The position numbers and the translations under genes were made by a program. From positions 1,550,001 through 1,614,000 of the forward strand of contig NZ_AP025476.1 of NCBI RefSeq assembly GCF_024347415.1: a DNA stretch of 64,000 bases. The letters are read 5' to 3'. This DNA comes from Vibrio crassostreae (GTDB lineage Bacteria > Pseudomonadota > Gammaproteobacteria > Enterobacterales > Vibrionaceae). Positions within the stretch are counted from its first letter, which is position 1, and each line of letters begins with the position of its first letter. The notes under the pieces are model-generated. The model saw nothing but the letters and a program-made list of their open reading frames with translations, did not search any database and was not told where the DNA came from. Shown here in pieces: positions 19,419 to 28,416 of this stretch.

Positions 19419-21383
19419 ATGAATAGAAACAATGTGTTAGGTTCATTCCTTCTAGTCGTGCTTATGAGCGTTGTACTTGGGTTGTATTTGCTCTACCCAA
19501 CTTATGATGACGATTTAAAGCATATTCGCCCTGAAAATCCGAGTGTGTATAGTCCCGAGAAAGAGTTATTACTCTCTCAGTATGGATCTACATTGATTGA
19601 TATTCTCGATGTATCTCGTGGTGACCCTAATTTAGCTTCCCAACAACTTGAGGCTCTCCAAGCCAAGTTTCCAGACCAAGATAAAGCCATCTATCGTGCT
19701 TACGAATTGATGATTCTGTCAAACCTCGCGCAACATAAGTTGGATACCGAAGCGGTTTCAGAATACGTCAGACAGATTAAAGCACTCGCACAACACGAAC
19801 ACATGGGTTGGCTAAAGGCCCAATCATTGGTTGAATTGGCGATCGAATACATCAGTAAAGGGGAGCTAGCGGAATCTGAAATCCAAATCAGAGCAGCGAT
19901 AGATATCGCGGAATCGCTCCACTATGAAGAGTTGTTGATTAAGGCCTATAATACGGCTGGTGTCATCAACAATATCCGCAATGACTTTCCTGAGGCTCAA
20001 TACTTTTTCCATAAAGGCTTAGATCTGGGCAAGAAGTACCCTCATCACATCTACAACAGCAAGTTAGTGTCTAACATGGCATTACTTTATATCTATTTGG
20101 AAGATTGGCCTAAAGCGCTCGAGCTGATTCAAAAAGCCAAAAAACTCTATTACAACAGCGGGCTCCTCGAAGCTTCTACCATCGGTGTGTTACATGTGAA
20201 TGAGTCTTTTGCCTATCTGCGAAGTGGTGAGTTAGTTAAAGGCCGAGAGGCGTATCAAAGTGCCGCCAAACTCAATGGCGATAACGTCAGCGAGCGATAC
20301 AAAATTATCTTGTTAAAAGCAGAGAGTGATGTGTTGTTGGCGGAAAAGAACTTTGAGTCAGCACGGCAAGTCGCAAACCTGTGCCTTAGATATCCGGGAG
20401 TGGACAAATACACACTTCAACTGGGTCAGTGTTATTTAAACAGAGCCTTAGCTAACATTGGTTTGAATCGAGACAATTTTGTCTTTGCTGATCTTAAGCG
20501 GTCGCATGCAATGTTCGATATTGTTGGCTCTCGCAGCTGGAAAGTCCTCGGTTTAAGAACACTCGCAGAATATTATGACTCGAGAGGCGACAGCGAGAAC
20601 GCGCTTCGCTACTTTAAGCTCTACTACAAGGGTAACAAGGCACTGTTGTTTGACAAGCGACAGAGCGATATTTTCTTGCTCGAACAAGATTTTGCAACGG
20701 CATCTTTAGCTAAAGAGAATGAACTGCTAAATGCAGAGAAGGAGCTTGGTGAGCTGACATTAGATAAGCAGCAGCTACGGAATCGAATTGTTGTCGCCTT
20801 GGGTATCATGGTGATGATAAGTGCCACATTACTTTTGATAAGGTTGCGCTCGATCCAGAAGACCAACAAAGAGTTACTCAAGCAATCTACAAGATGCGAA
20901 CTGACAGGCTTATATAACCGACGTTACTTGGAACAACTTCTAACACAACCAATGTCATTTAATACTTCACAGTTTGGAATCAGTCTGGTTATTCTAGATC
21001 TTGACCATTTTAAACGCGTTAATGACACTTTTGGCCATGATATTGGTGATGAGGTTTTAGTGGAAGTAGCAAGGCGAGTAAAACAACATTTATCCCCGAA
21101 TGACGTCGTGGCTCGCTGGGGTGGTGAAGAATTTGTAATGCTGTTGTCTGGTTCCATTGAGCCTGAGCAACAGTTGAACGTTATCCGTTTAGCTATTTCT
21201 GAAACGCCAATTGATACACACTCCGGCTTTTTAAACCTCACCACATCGATAGGGGCGTCGATTGGTATTACTCAAGAGCAACTCAACCATGATACTTGCA
21301 AGAAGTACCTCAAAGCCGCGGATGATGCATTATATCAAGCGAAGGAGTCGGGTAGGAACCAAGTTATCATCGTTGAAAATTAA
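19419..21383 (+). CDS. membrane TPR-sensor diguanylate cyclase
   Basis: Makes cyclic di-GMP. An N-terminal membrane anchor (residues 7-27) precedes a periplasmic region of about 420 residues built of TPR-like helix pairs (for example AYNTAGVINNIRNDFPEAQYFFHKGLDL). A coiled coil, a second transmembrane helix (VVALGIMVMISATLLLI), and a C-terminal GGDEF domain with CELTGLYNRRY, DLDHFKRVNDTFGHD and RWGGEEF follow. The RxxD inhibitory site is missing (SPND). 654 aa. The TPR region probably senses a peptide or protein; ligand unknown. Monocistronic. Confidence 0.9.
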   Translation: MNRNNVLGSFLLVVLMSVVLGLYLLYPTYDDDLKHIRPENPSVYSPEKELLLSQYGSTLIDILDVSRGDPNLASQQLEALQAKFPDQDKAIYRAYELMILSNLAQHKLDTEAVSEYVRQIKALAQHEHMGWLKAQSLVELAIEYISKGELAESEIQIRAAIDIAESLHYEELLIKAYNTAGVINNIRNDFPEAQYFFHKGLDLGKKYPHHIYNSKLVSNMALLYIYLEDWPKALELIQKAKKLYYNSGLLEASTIGVLHVNESFAYLRSGELVKGREAYQSAAKLNGDNVSERYKIILLKAESDVLLAEKNFESARQVANLCLRYPGVDKYTLQLGQCYLNRALANIGLNRDNFVFADLKRSHAMFDIVGSRSWKVLGLRTLAEYYDSRGDSENALRYFKLYYKGNKALLFDKRQSDIFLLEQDFATASLAKENELLNAEKELGELTLDKQQLRNRIVVALGIMVMISATLLLIRLRSIQKTNKELLKQSTRCELTGLYNRRYLEQLLTQPMSFNTSQFGISLVILDLDHFKRVNDTFGHDIGDEVLVEVARRVKQHLSPNDVVARWGGEEFVMLLSGSIEPEQQLNVIRLAISETPIDTHSGFLNLTTSIGASIGITQEQLNHDTCKKYLKAADDALYQAKESGRNQVIIVEN

Positions 21384-21398
21384 TCGCTCATCAGGAAA

Positions 21399-21434
21399 CA
21401 AAAAACCATTCTGATCTTCGAGAGATAAGAATGG
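21399..21434 (-). terminator. terminator of the FNR-box gene
   Basis: Hairpin 21406-21434 (CCATTCT... paired with ...AGAATGG). On the minus strand it is followed by TTTTTTG, so it serves the small gene at 21522-21707. Confidence 0.6.
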
Positions 21435-21521
21435 CTTCTGGGATACTCTGAAAACGCTAATATCAAAGTTTGAGTTAAAGGTGTGGTTTACTTAGCGGTA
21501 TATCGAGTTTATCTATATGAG

Positions 21522-21707
21522 TTATTTAGCGACGCCTTGCAGCATTTCAACCAGTTCGCCCTCTGTAGAAGGTTCTCTTGCTAGTTCAATAACAGCGGAA
21601 GCGCCACCTTTTAACATGTAAGCTCGAGTTCCGCAGTGGTCATAGTGGAACCACTTACCGTCTACACATACATCGGTATAACATCTTGGGTCTTGTTTGA
21701 GTTCCAT
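21522..21707 (-). CDS. small cysteine/histidine-containing protein, probably FNR-controlled
   Basis: 61 aa, function unrecognised. The ATG is preceded by AAGGAAATTGAT, and a terminator follows, so the gene looks real. Cys9, Cys14 and Cys25 with His21 and His24 (KWFHYDHCGTR) could bind a metal; that is inference. The second half is a plain helix. A perfect FNR palindrome lies 65-78 bases upstream of the start codon, with a TAGTCT -10-like element at the spacing of a class II activator site. This predicts induction without oxygen. Confidence 0.65.
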   Translation of the reverse strand: MELKQDPRCYTDVCVDGKWFHYDHCGTRAYMLKGGASAVIELAREPSTEGELVEMLQGVAK

Positions 21708-21771
21708 ATCAATTTCCTTATTAACATTTGCCTAACGTTTTTCAGACTAGTTGATCACAAGTTAAGGTAAA

Positions 21772-21785
21772 TTGATCTAAATCAA
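21772..21785 (-). promoter_or_regulatory. FNR box
   Basis: TTGAT-CTAA-ATCAA, an exact match to the FNR consensus TTGATNNNNATCAA. Its centre lies about 71 bases from the start codon at 21707. A -41.5 placement would put transcription start near 21737. Confidence 0.7.
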
Positions 21786-21979
21786 TCTAGAGTGTAATTG
21801 ATGATTTGAATATCAAATAGGAGAGATGTGTCTAGCGTGGGAGCGAGCTCTCGGTGATTGCAGCGCTCAAAGGTCGTGATTCTGGTTGGTAACTCTCGCT
21901 CTTTTGCTTGCCAGGTGATGCTTTTCTACATACGCTAGCCAATCTCTTAATCCCTATGCAGACTTGATTGTGTTGGAAA

Positions 21980-22642
21980 ATGACTAATATCTTTATCGTT
22001 GTAATTGTTCTGGTTGTATTCTTTTACTTTATTCAAAAGTATGTGGTGAAACATGATGACACCAAAGACCATGCTTATCAGAAGAAAGGGGCGTTGATGT
22101 CGGCGCAACAGGCGACATTCTATAATGCGCTTAAATCCGCTGTGGGTAACCATGGGGAAGTGTTTGCCAAAGTCAGCATGTCGAACGTACTTGTTCCTGC
22201 TAAGACGAACAACAAGAAGAATTGGTTTATCGCCAACAACAAGATCTCTCGTAGTTACTTTGATTTTGTCGTCTGCGACCCACGAACGTTAGAACCCCGT
22301 GTGATCATCGAACTCGATAACGGTAAAGAGCTCAATAAAGGGAAGGTCGACCGCGAAAAGCTACTGATTCACGTCTGTAAATCGGCAGGTTTACCTTTGA
22401 TTGGTGCTTCGATTAAACACAGCTACCAAGTAAGCCGTTTGAAGAGGTTACTGGCAGCGCACATTGATTTAATCGAACCATCCAAAGAAGTTCGATTTTG
22501 TAAGAAATGTGGTAGCCCGATGATCATCAAACTGGCAAGCCAAGGCGATTACAAAGGTCGACGATTCTTCACTTGTAGCCGCCAGCCCAACTGTACCTAT
22601 ACCGAAAACTACAACGTTGTATTCGATGTAGATGAGGAATAA
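21980..22642 (+). CDS. DUF2726 protein with topoisomerase-type zinc finger
   Basis: An N-terminal membrane helix (IFIVVIVLVVFFYFIQ) is followed by a DUF2726 nuclease-like domain: FDFVVCDPRTLEPRVIIELD with a later KVDREK, the D-x(n)-ExK-like pattern of restriction-fold proteins. A C4 zinc finger closes the protein (CKKCGSPM...FFTCSRQPNC), as in topoisomerase I tails. I chose the ATG at 21980 over an upstream TTG. Membrane-tethered nucleic-acid processing is a reasonable guess; no experimental role is known to me. Confidence 0.8.
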   Translation: MTNIFIVVIVLVVFFYFIQKYVVKHDDTKDHAYQKKGALMSAQQATFYNALKSAVGNHGEVFAKVSMSNVLVPAKTNNKKNWFIANNKISRSYFDFVVCDPRTLEPRVIIELDNGKELNKGKVDREKLLIHVCKSAGLPLIGASIKHSYQVSRLKRLLAAHIDLIEPSKEVRFCKKCGSPMIIKLASQGDYKGRRFFTCSRQPNCTYTENYNVVFDVDEE

Positions 22643-22761
22643 CGTAAAGCAACACTCAATACTTAGTGTGATGTAACTCAACTTTATTTACGTTTCACGT
22701 CTAAAAATTCAACGTATTGGTGCGAATAAGAGCAAACGGTTGATTCAAGTGTAATTTCTAC

Positions 22762-22790
22762 TTGCGCCGCAATAAATCAGTCGTTAATAT
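22762..22790 (+). promoter_or_regulatory. sigma-70 promoter of the tRNA operon
   Basis: -35 TTGCGC (22762-22767), 17-base spacer, -10 TAATAT (22785-22790), about 20 bases before the first tRNA. Confidence 0.6.
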
Positions 22791-22810
22791 CTTCCTCGTT
22801 CTAAAGGAAT

Positions 22811-22887
22811 GCGTCCGTAGCTCAGTTGGTTAGAGTACCGCCTTGACATGGCGGGGGTCGGTGATTCGAGTTCACTCGGACGCACCA
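22811..22887 (+). tRNA. tRNA-Val (anticodon GAC)
   Basis: 77 nt. The acceptor stem GCGTCCG/CGGACGC, the D arm with AGCTCAGTTGGTTAGAG, the anticodon loop TTGACAT on a CCGCC/GGCGG stem, the T loop TTCGAGT and an encoded CCA are all present. It is nearly identical to E. coli tRNA-Val2. Confidence 0.97.
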
Positions 22888-22957
22888 TTCCTTCTTTAGT
22901 TTTTATTGCATAACTATTGAGTTTGTCACAATGGTAGTAATAAAAAATTAGAACATC

Positions 22958-23034
22958 GCCCGCTTAGCTCAGTTGGTTAGAGTACTTGCATGACATGCAA
23001 GGTGTCACTGGTTCGAGTCCAGTAGCGGGCACCA
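22958..23034 (+). tRNA. tRNA-Val (anticodon GAC), second copy
   Basis: 77 nt. Acceptor stem GCCCGC/GCGGGC, loop ATGACAT with GAC at 34-36, T loop TTCGAGT, encoded CCA. It has different stems from the first copy and A32 in place of T32, so it is a distinct isoacceptor rather than a duplicate. Cotranscribed 70 bases after the first. Confidence 0.93.
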
Positions 23035-23056
23035 AATTCGTTCTTTATGAACAAGC

Positions 23057-23085
23057 AAAAAGCCCACCTAGTGTGGGCTTTTTTG
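23057..23085 (+). terminator. terminator of the tRNA operon
   Basis: AAAAAGCCCAC-CTAGT-GTGGGCTTTTTT, a strong intrinsic terminator. Confidence 0.9.
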
Positions 23086-23633
23086 TGCCTATAATTCCTC
23101 TCATATTTCATATACAGGCTTCCAGTTCTTGTGATTCCCTGTGTCTCTTGCTAGCTGGCGTTGTAGACCTAATTAGGCTTGTATCTAGGGGAGTGTAGTC
23201 TCTTTCATCAACCTATCTTTTGCCTGTCTAAATCGCTTGTATGAGGTTAAGCGAAAGCTAAGTCGCCCCAGAGTGGCAAGATGCGGGTATTATCCTAAAT
23301 AACCCCGTAGTGAGCTTGTAGACGACCAATCGACAATCACTCTCGTAGATTTACTACCAAGCACTTAAATCTAGATTTCGCGATCAACAAATGACGAGTA
23401 AAGCGATAAATACTCTGAAGTTGTTTCTATCAATTAAATCGAAGCAATGAAAGGTTATAGCTGTCGTTAAGTTTTGATTGATGAGCTATAGAATAAACAA
23501 AATATAACGACGCCAATCATATTTATTATCTATGGATCGTTTCGGAACTATATCAAGATGTATAGCTTTACTTGTATTAACCCCGAAGCTGGCTAATGTA
23601 CACAGAATGTAATTGCCAGATTTTACGAGAACG
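23086..23633. other. intergenic region, no gene seen
   Basis: About 550 bases between the tRNA terminator and the 3' end of a LysR gene. I find no open frame with a ribosome site, no repeat and no strong hairpin. Confidence 0.5.
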
Positions 23634-24527
23634 TTATTGAGCTAAATCAGCAACAAATGTTTGTTTATATTGAGTACTGGTTTGTAGCTCCTTTTTGATC
23701 CACTGATTAAACAAGCTAAAGTCAGAATGTATTTGCCAGAAAAGGGAAGCAATAACTCGTTTACCAAAAAAGTCAGGGTGATCGGTAATAACCTTAAGTT
23801 TATGTTCTTTGATATTACCTTCAATAAGAAACCCCGGTACAAAAGCAATGCCTTTTTGAGCTTTACATAAATCGATGATGGTTCCTAAATCATCGAGCCG
23901 CCATAGGTTATATGCTGCGATGTTAGACAAGTTAAGCAGCTCTTCACAACCGTCCATTAATAGCACTCGCTGTGACGGTGCGTGAGACTTTAAGGTGACT
24001 AAGTCTTCATGAGCCACCCACCAGCAGTTAACGTGGAATAGCTCCTCGATGTTGAAGTCGTAATTGGTCTTGTGGTAAGGATTACCCAACGCTAGGTCTA
24101 TCTTCCCTTCGTTTATATAGTTACCTAACACGAAGCTGGGTTTCGTCACTACAAGTAAGTCTACATTCGGGAATGCTTCCGAGAATGCTAGTAGTGTCTT
24201 CTTTACGTTTTTATTGAACACCAATGGATCGATACCCACGCGGTAAACTATCTGGTCAGATATATTCATCTGCTGGGCAACGGTGATTAATTCCCGATAT
24301 TTTGATACCACAGGTAAAGATAATTGGAATAGGCGTTCCCCTTTCTTTGTTAACCAGACTTTAGAGTGCTCTCTATTAAATACGTTGAAACCTAAGTCTG
24401 ACTCAAGATTTTGAACAGCTGTGCTAACTGTTGACTGTGATTTTCCAAGCTTGCGTGCAGCAGAGCTAAATGAACCTTCTTCAACTACTGCTATGAACGA
24501 AACAATATTTTCGAAATGTAGTTTCAT
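23634..24527 (-). CDS. LysR-type regulator divergent from the Tad locus
   Basis: 297 aa from the ATG at 24527, where the DNA-binding domain begins as usual (MKLHFENIVSFIAVVEEGSFSSAARKLGKS). An upstream in-frame ATG at 24590 would add 21 uncharacteristic residues. The effector domain starts near residue 90. The divergent position before flp suggests it regulates pilus expression; this is inferred from position only. The 415-base spacer is AT-rich and holds one dyad (24673-24693). Confidence 0.85.
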   Translation of the reverse strand: MKLHFENIVSFIAVVEEGSFSSAARKLGKSQSTVSTAVQNLESDLGFNVFNREHSKVWLTKKGERLFQLSLPVVSKYRELITVAQQMNISDQIVYRVGIDPLVFNKNVKKTLLAFSEAFPNVDLLVVTKPSFVLGNYINEGKIDLALGNPYHKTNYDFNIEELFHVNCWWVAHEDLVTLKSHAPSQRVLLMDGCEELLNLSNIAAYNLWRLDDLGTIIDLCKAQKGIAFVPGFLIEGNIKEHKLKVITDHPDFFGKRVIASLFWQIHSDFSLFNQWIKKELQTSTQYKQTFVADLAQ

Positions 24528-24672
24528 GATTCGACTAACCTTTGACACAAAGAAATTATATTTATTATTGTTTGTTGATTCGAAGAACAATAGCGTGATG
24601 ATACTTGTATTTCAACAGGTTTTATAATGAATAATAAAGCCTAATAAATTATCAATTGGGTTATGTCTAAAG

Positions 24673-24693
24673 GTTATATAAGTTGTATATAAC
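24673..24693. promoter_or_regulatory. dyad between the LysR gene and flp
   Basis: GTTATAT-N7-ATATAAC, perfect 7-bp arms, in an otherwise featureless AT-rich stretch (24591-24942). Possible LysR binding site. Confidence 0.3.
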
Positions 24694-24942
24694 AAAAAAG
24701 ATTGAGCTACATCTTACTTTTTCAAGTTTATAAATTTAAATTAATATAGATTTCTGACAGTGATTTTAACTGTAACTCATTGTTGATAAAAGATTTGTTA
24801 CGTTTTCTTTTAATTTTAGTGTTTTTATTTTGATCAATTTTCGCTCTACCTATTGATAAAGTCGATAGGGGGTATTTTCCCCAGAGTGGGTGGGCTAATT
24901 ATAATGGCGACGAATTTTCAACAGCCCTTATAGGAACAAATA

Positions 24943-25149
24943 ATGATTACTAAGCTATACGTGAAAACAAGCATGTTTTTATCACAATTCAAGAACGATG
25001 AGCGCGGCGTAACTGCGATTGAATATGGTCTTATTGCTGTTGCAATGGCTGTGCTAGTAACTACAGCGGTAGGTGCTGATGGCTTCATTGGTAAGCTAGA
25101 AGGTGCTTTTGAAGATGTAGCTACGGCTATTGATACTGCTAGCAGCTAA
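24943..25149 (+). CDS. flp: Flp-type IVb pilin
   Basis: Major pilin subunit of the Tad pilus, 68 aa. A short basic leader is followed by the processing site in RGVTAIEYGLIAVAMAVL; cleavage occurs before or near the glycine, and E27 and Y28 are the conserved residues. The hydrophobic helix is followed by a short polar tail ending in serines. TATAGGAAC precedes the ATG. An 8-bp hairpin follows the stop, as is common for highly expressed pilin messages. Confidence 0.93.
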   Translation: MITKLYVKTSMFLSQFKNDERGVTAIEYGLIAVAMAVLVTTAVGADGFIGKLEGAFEDVATAIDTASS

Positions 25150-25195
25150 CATCAAGCCTTATTGGCTAATGTAGAAGATATCGAGAGATATTCAT

Positions 25196-25223
25196 GCCAG
25201 ACCTGTGTTTACATTGGTCTGGC
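25196..25223 (+). terminator. hairpin after flp (partial terminator or mRNA stabiliser)
   Basis: Perfect stem GCCAGACC/GGTCTGGC with a 12-base loop and no U-tract. It would allow pilin mRNA to exceed that of the downstream assembly genes. Confidence 0.5.
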
Positions 25224-25270
25224 TTGGTTAATTTACGGTGTAAAATAAGATTTGTTTTAACCAAACTTAG

Positions 25271-25723
25271 GTGGTATTTCCAATTTTTAGTCATGAATTG
25301 TATTTAGTGACTTTGGCAATATTGAGTATATATGCGTCGGCTACTGATTTTCTCTATCGTAAGATACAAAATTACGCCTTGCTCGTACTACTCTTCTTGC
25401 AGTGTTTCATATCCCCATTAGATATCCAAATTATGAGTTTTTTACTGATGTTAGGTGGAGGACTTATTCTTTATAAGCTGATTTGGATTGGAGCGGGTGA
25501 TATTAAATACGTCGTTATTTTGTCTCTTGCCATCCCTGTTGATGACTTATTATTGGCGTATATTCTGACGGCTTTTGCTGGTGGTATTTTAGCGCTTACT
25601 TATCTAATAAGTAAAAAATTAATAAGAGGAAATGCCCATAACCAAGAGGGTATTCCATATGGAATAGCAATTAGCATTGGATTTTACTTAGTAATTTTAA
25701 CTCAATCTACGCCACATATATGA
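25271..25723 (+). CDS. cpaA: prepilin peptidase (CpaA/TadV)
   Basis: Inner-membrane aspartyl protease that cleaves the Flp leader. 150 aa, several hydrophobic helices. The catalytic aspartates are in SATDFLYRKIQNY and in GAGDIKYV (GxGDxK). Only the peptidase domain is present, without the methylase domain of PilD, as expected for TadV. The start is GTG at 25271 with a poor ribosome site, so the exact start is uncertain. Followed by cpaB with a 22-base gap. Confidence 0.88.
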   Translation: MVFPIFSHELYLVTLAILSIYASATDFLYRKIQNYALLVLLFLQCFISPLDIQIMSFLLMLGGGLILYKLIWIGAGDIKYVVILSLAIPVDDLLLAYILTAFAGGILALTYLISKKLIRGNAHNQEGIPYGIAISIGFYLVILTQSTPHI

Positions 25724-25745
25724 ACCTCCAAAAAATGAGCACATT

Positions 25746-26570
25746 ATGAGATCCCGACTGGTATTACTTGTGGCCATTGCTGCCTTAATCGTGGGTGCGC
25801 TAGGCGTTATCGACCTGTTCAAGAGTGAGCCCCAACCGAAAGTAGCGGCTGAAACGATCATTGAAAAAAATGAAAAACATGTTGCCGTTTGGATGACCAC
25901 CAAAGCCTACGAAAAAGGGCGTGCAATCGACGCACAAGGTGTCGTCAAACAACAGCTTCCTTTAAGTGAAGCTTTAACGCTGGGTGTTAGAGAAGACGCT
26001 CAAATCAGCTTTGCTCCTTCCACTTTGTTAAATCGCGACCTTAACGCCAGTGAGGTGGTACTGCCTGAATATCAAGTGACACCAGGACAGCCAGGATATG
26101 TAGATCTTTTGATAACAGAAGGCATGACGTTATACCCACTTAAAGTCAGTGATAAAAACCTAATCAACGATTACATCCGACCAGGTTCGTACATCGATAT
26201 TCTCACAGTGAGTTCTCCTAATGCCAACTTGGCTGGAAATATCGATAAGCCAAAGCGCTTTCGAGGGGTGAAGGCCTCGATGTTTCTTAAAAATGTCAAA
26301 GTCCTCAACATCGGAAATGACGAAACTGGCGACAGTTCAATTACCGCTCGCGCTCCGAGTAAAGAGGATGGACTGACTACGGTGGTCATCGAAGTTAGCC
26401 CCGACGAGTTACCAAAACTTGCATTAGCGCAACGAACAATGCACATCGAAATTTACCGAAGCCAAACCTACACGCAACCTGAGTATGCAGAGGTGCGCAA
26501 TATTATCGATAACTATACCGGGATTGCTGAGTTACGTGGTAACGAGAGCAACCCGAGAGAGGCTTTGTGA
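25746..26570 (+). CDS. cpaB: Flp pilus assembly protein CpaB/RcpC
   Basis: Periplasmic, membrane-anchored assembly factor of the Tad secretion channel. N-terminal anchor LVLLVAIAALIVGALGVIDLF; an SAF-like domain (AVWMTTKAYEKGRAI) and a C-terminal region with PGSYIDILTVS and a valine-rich VVIEVSPDELPKLALAQ strand-helix follow. 274 aa. The stop overlaps the cpaC start (TGATG). Confidence 0.88.
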   Translation: MRSRLVLLVAIAALIVGALGVIDLFKSEPQPKVAAETIIEKNEKHVAVWMTTKAYEKGRAIDAQGVVKQQLPLSEALTLGVREDAQISFAPSTLLNRDLNASEVVLPEYQVTPGQPGYVDLLITEGMTLYPLKVSDKNLINDYIRPGSYIDILTVSSPNANLAGNIDKPKRFRGVKASMFLKNVKVLNIGNDETGDSSITARAPSKEDGLTTVVIEVSPDELPKLALAQRTMHIEIYRSQTYTQPEYAEVRNIIDNYTGIAELRGNESNPREAL

Positions 26571-27940
26571 TGATGATTCACCATCGAATCAAGCAAGTAC
26601 TGTTTGCTTCCATTCTAGTGCCGCTGATTGGCTTACTTTCTATAACAAACGCTTTTGCCGCTGATCGCTCAATCACGCTCAACGATGGTCAGCACATCAA
26701 ATTCAAAAGCCCGATTGGTCAAGTGTTCATCAATAACCCTGATATCGTTGACTACAAAGTGATCAACGACAACACCTTGGTAGTCTTCGCCAATAGCATT
26801 GGGCAATCACGTTTAATTGTCTATGGAATTGACGATGAGGTGTTGCTGTCCGATCGTATTATTGTCGATTTGGATCTGACGGATATTAGACGCCAACTCA
26901 AATTTCATTTCCCTGACGCTAAGGTCAAGGTTCAGTCTGTAGGAGAGCAAGTCGCTGTCAGTGGCCTTGTTGATTCCGAAGCGACTCGTGACGACATCTA
27001 TCGTTTGGTAGCGACTCTATTGGGACGAGAAAAAACCGAGAAATGGGAAAAAACTCAGAAGCTAGAATTTAAATCTGACAGCTCAAATTACGAAGAACCC
27101 GAAAGCATGGTATTTGCCCGCAATATGACGTGGGAAGGGATCATCGAACGTATTGAAGTTGCGACCACTCAACAGGTGAACGTCAAAATCTCAGTTGCTC
27201 AGGTAACGGAATCGTTTGGACAAACCGTTGGTGTTGATTGGAGTTCTGTGGGCTCAAGTGTTGGTGAATTTGTTTTCGACCAGTTCGATGCGGCAAACCT
27301 GAGCACGTTAATCACAGCGTTAGGCAATGATCAGATTGCAGAGGTATTGGCTGAGCCTAACTTAACCGTGTTATCTGGTGAATCTGCAAGCTTTCTTGTG
27401 GGTGGCGAAGTGCCCGTTATCGTTTCTACCAGCAGCAACGTCAACATTTCATTCAAAGAGTTCGGCATCAAACTCGACCTAACGGCGAAAGTGCTTAGTC
27501 AAGACAAGATCCGCATGCAATTAGCGCCTGAAGTGAGCGAAGTCGAAGGTTATGTTGAAGCGGCAGGAATCAAAGTCCCACAATTGGCTTCACGACGTGC
27601 CATGACAACCGTTGAACTGGCCGATGGCGACAGCTTCGTTCTTGGTGGCTTGATGAGCAGTGCTGATTTGGAAAAAATGCAAAAAATCCCTTTCGTTGGC
27701 GATATTCCTGTACTTGGTGCTGCATTCAGAAAAGCAACCACAGAAAGAAAGCGAACTGAGCTGATCATCGTTGCTACCGTGAATCTCGTCGAGCCAATTA
27801 AGCCGAAAGACATTCAGCTGCCTTACATCAAAAAGACCTCTACATTGGCGCGTTGGCTTAACGTCGAATGGGATGGCAAGTCGGTGACGTCATCTGATGC
27901 AACGATTCGCCTGTTGTCGCAAGGAGGGTTTATCCAATGA
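26567..27940 (+). CDS. cpaC: Flp pilus secretin (CpaC/RcpA)
   Basis: Outer-membrane secretin that forms the exit channel. A signal peptide (to about residue 32), an N-terminal BON/POTRA-like region (INNPDIVDYKVINDNTLVVFA, then VSGLVDS) and a C-terminal secretin domain with ALGNDQIAEVLAEPNLTVLSGESASFLVGGEVPV and VPQLASRRAMTTVELADGDSF-type blocks are present. 457 aa. Its lipoprotein partner is the next gene, overlapping by four bases. Confidence 0.92.
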   Translation: MMMIHHRIKQVLFASILVPLIGLLSITNAFAADRSITLNDGQHIKFKSPIGQVFINNPDIVDYKVINDNTLVVFANSIGQSRLIVYGIDDEVLLSDRIIVDLDLTDIRRQLKFHFPDAKVKVQSVGEQVAVSGLVDSEATRDDIYRLVATLLGREKTEKWEKTQKLEFKSDSSNYEEPESMVFARNMTWEGIIERIEVATTQQVNVKISVAQVTESFGQTVGVDWSSVGSSVGEFVFDQFDAANLSTLITALGNDQIAEVLAEPNLTVLSGESASFLVGGEVPVIVSTSSNVNISFKEFGIKLDLTAKVLSQDKIRMQLAPEVSEVEGYVEAAGIKVPQLASRRAMTTVELADGDSFVLGGLMSSADLEKMQKIPFVGDIPVLGAAFRKATTERKRTELIIVATVNLVEPIKPKDIQLPYIKKTSTLARWLNVEWDGKSVTSSDATIRLLSQGGFIQ

Positions 27941-28416
27941 AGAAATTATTATTGATGGCGTTATTTACCACGTCACTTTTCGGCTGCGCCTCTGAGCAAT
28001 ACTTTGTCGGACAGGGTTCTGAAGCCTTGGTGTACAAAGAGCACCACAGTTTTGAGTTTGCGATGAAAAACCGCGCTGAAACGACCAAACAGATTACTGC
28101 TTTAATTCAAGATATTGAGTCGATGGACAAAGAAGCGACCTATGTCGTGGATTACAAATCTCCCCGCACCAAACAGATGTTGCAGGCGATCTTTAAACAA
28201 TATCCTTCACACCTTATCGCGCCACAAAGAGTGACGTATCGAAGCGCTCAATTGTTGCCTACTGATCTCAATATTCAGGTGACGTTAACGCGTTTGAAGA
28301 CTCAAGAATGCAAACCAGCGCAGATTCACGTTCGGTTGAGGCAGCAAGATTGCTTTGCTGAATCGATGCGTTTGAAGCAAGTGGCTTACAAGTCTCGTTT
28401 GGTAGGAGAGCAATAA
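27937..28416 (+). CDS. Tad-locus lipoprotein in the RcpB/CpaD position
   Basis: 159 aa with a lipoprotein signal (LFTTSLFGC). A single CpaD-like or OmpA-like domain is hard to recognise by eye; VVDYKSPRTKQMLQAIF could be a helix of a peptidoglycan- or secretin-binding fold. Two late cysteines (QECKPAQ and QQDCFAE) could form a disulfide. Position between secretin and tadZ, with a stop that shares one base with the tadZ start, points to the secretin-stabilising lipoprotein. Confidence 0.7.
   Translation: MKKLLLMALFTTSLFGCASEQYFVGQGSEALVYKEHHSFEFAMKNRAETTKQITALIQDIESMDKEATYVVDYKSPRTKQMLQAIFKQYPSHLIAPQRVTYRSAQLLPTDLNIQVTLTRLKTQECKPAQIHVRLRQQDCFAESMRLKQVAYKSRLVGEQ

Noticed and set aside
23634..24590. 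LysR start at 24590
   Set aside because: The extra 21 residues do not fit the family, which begins at the ATG at 24527.
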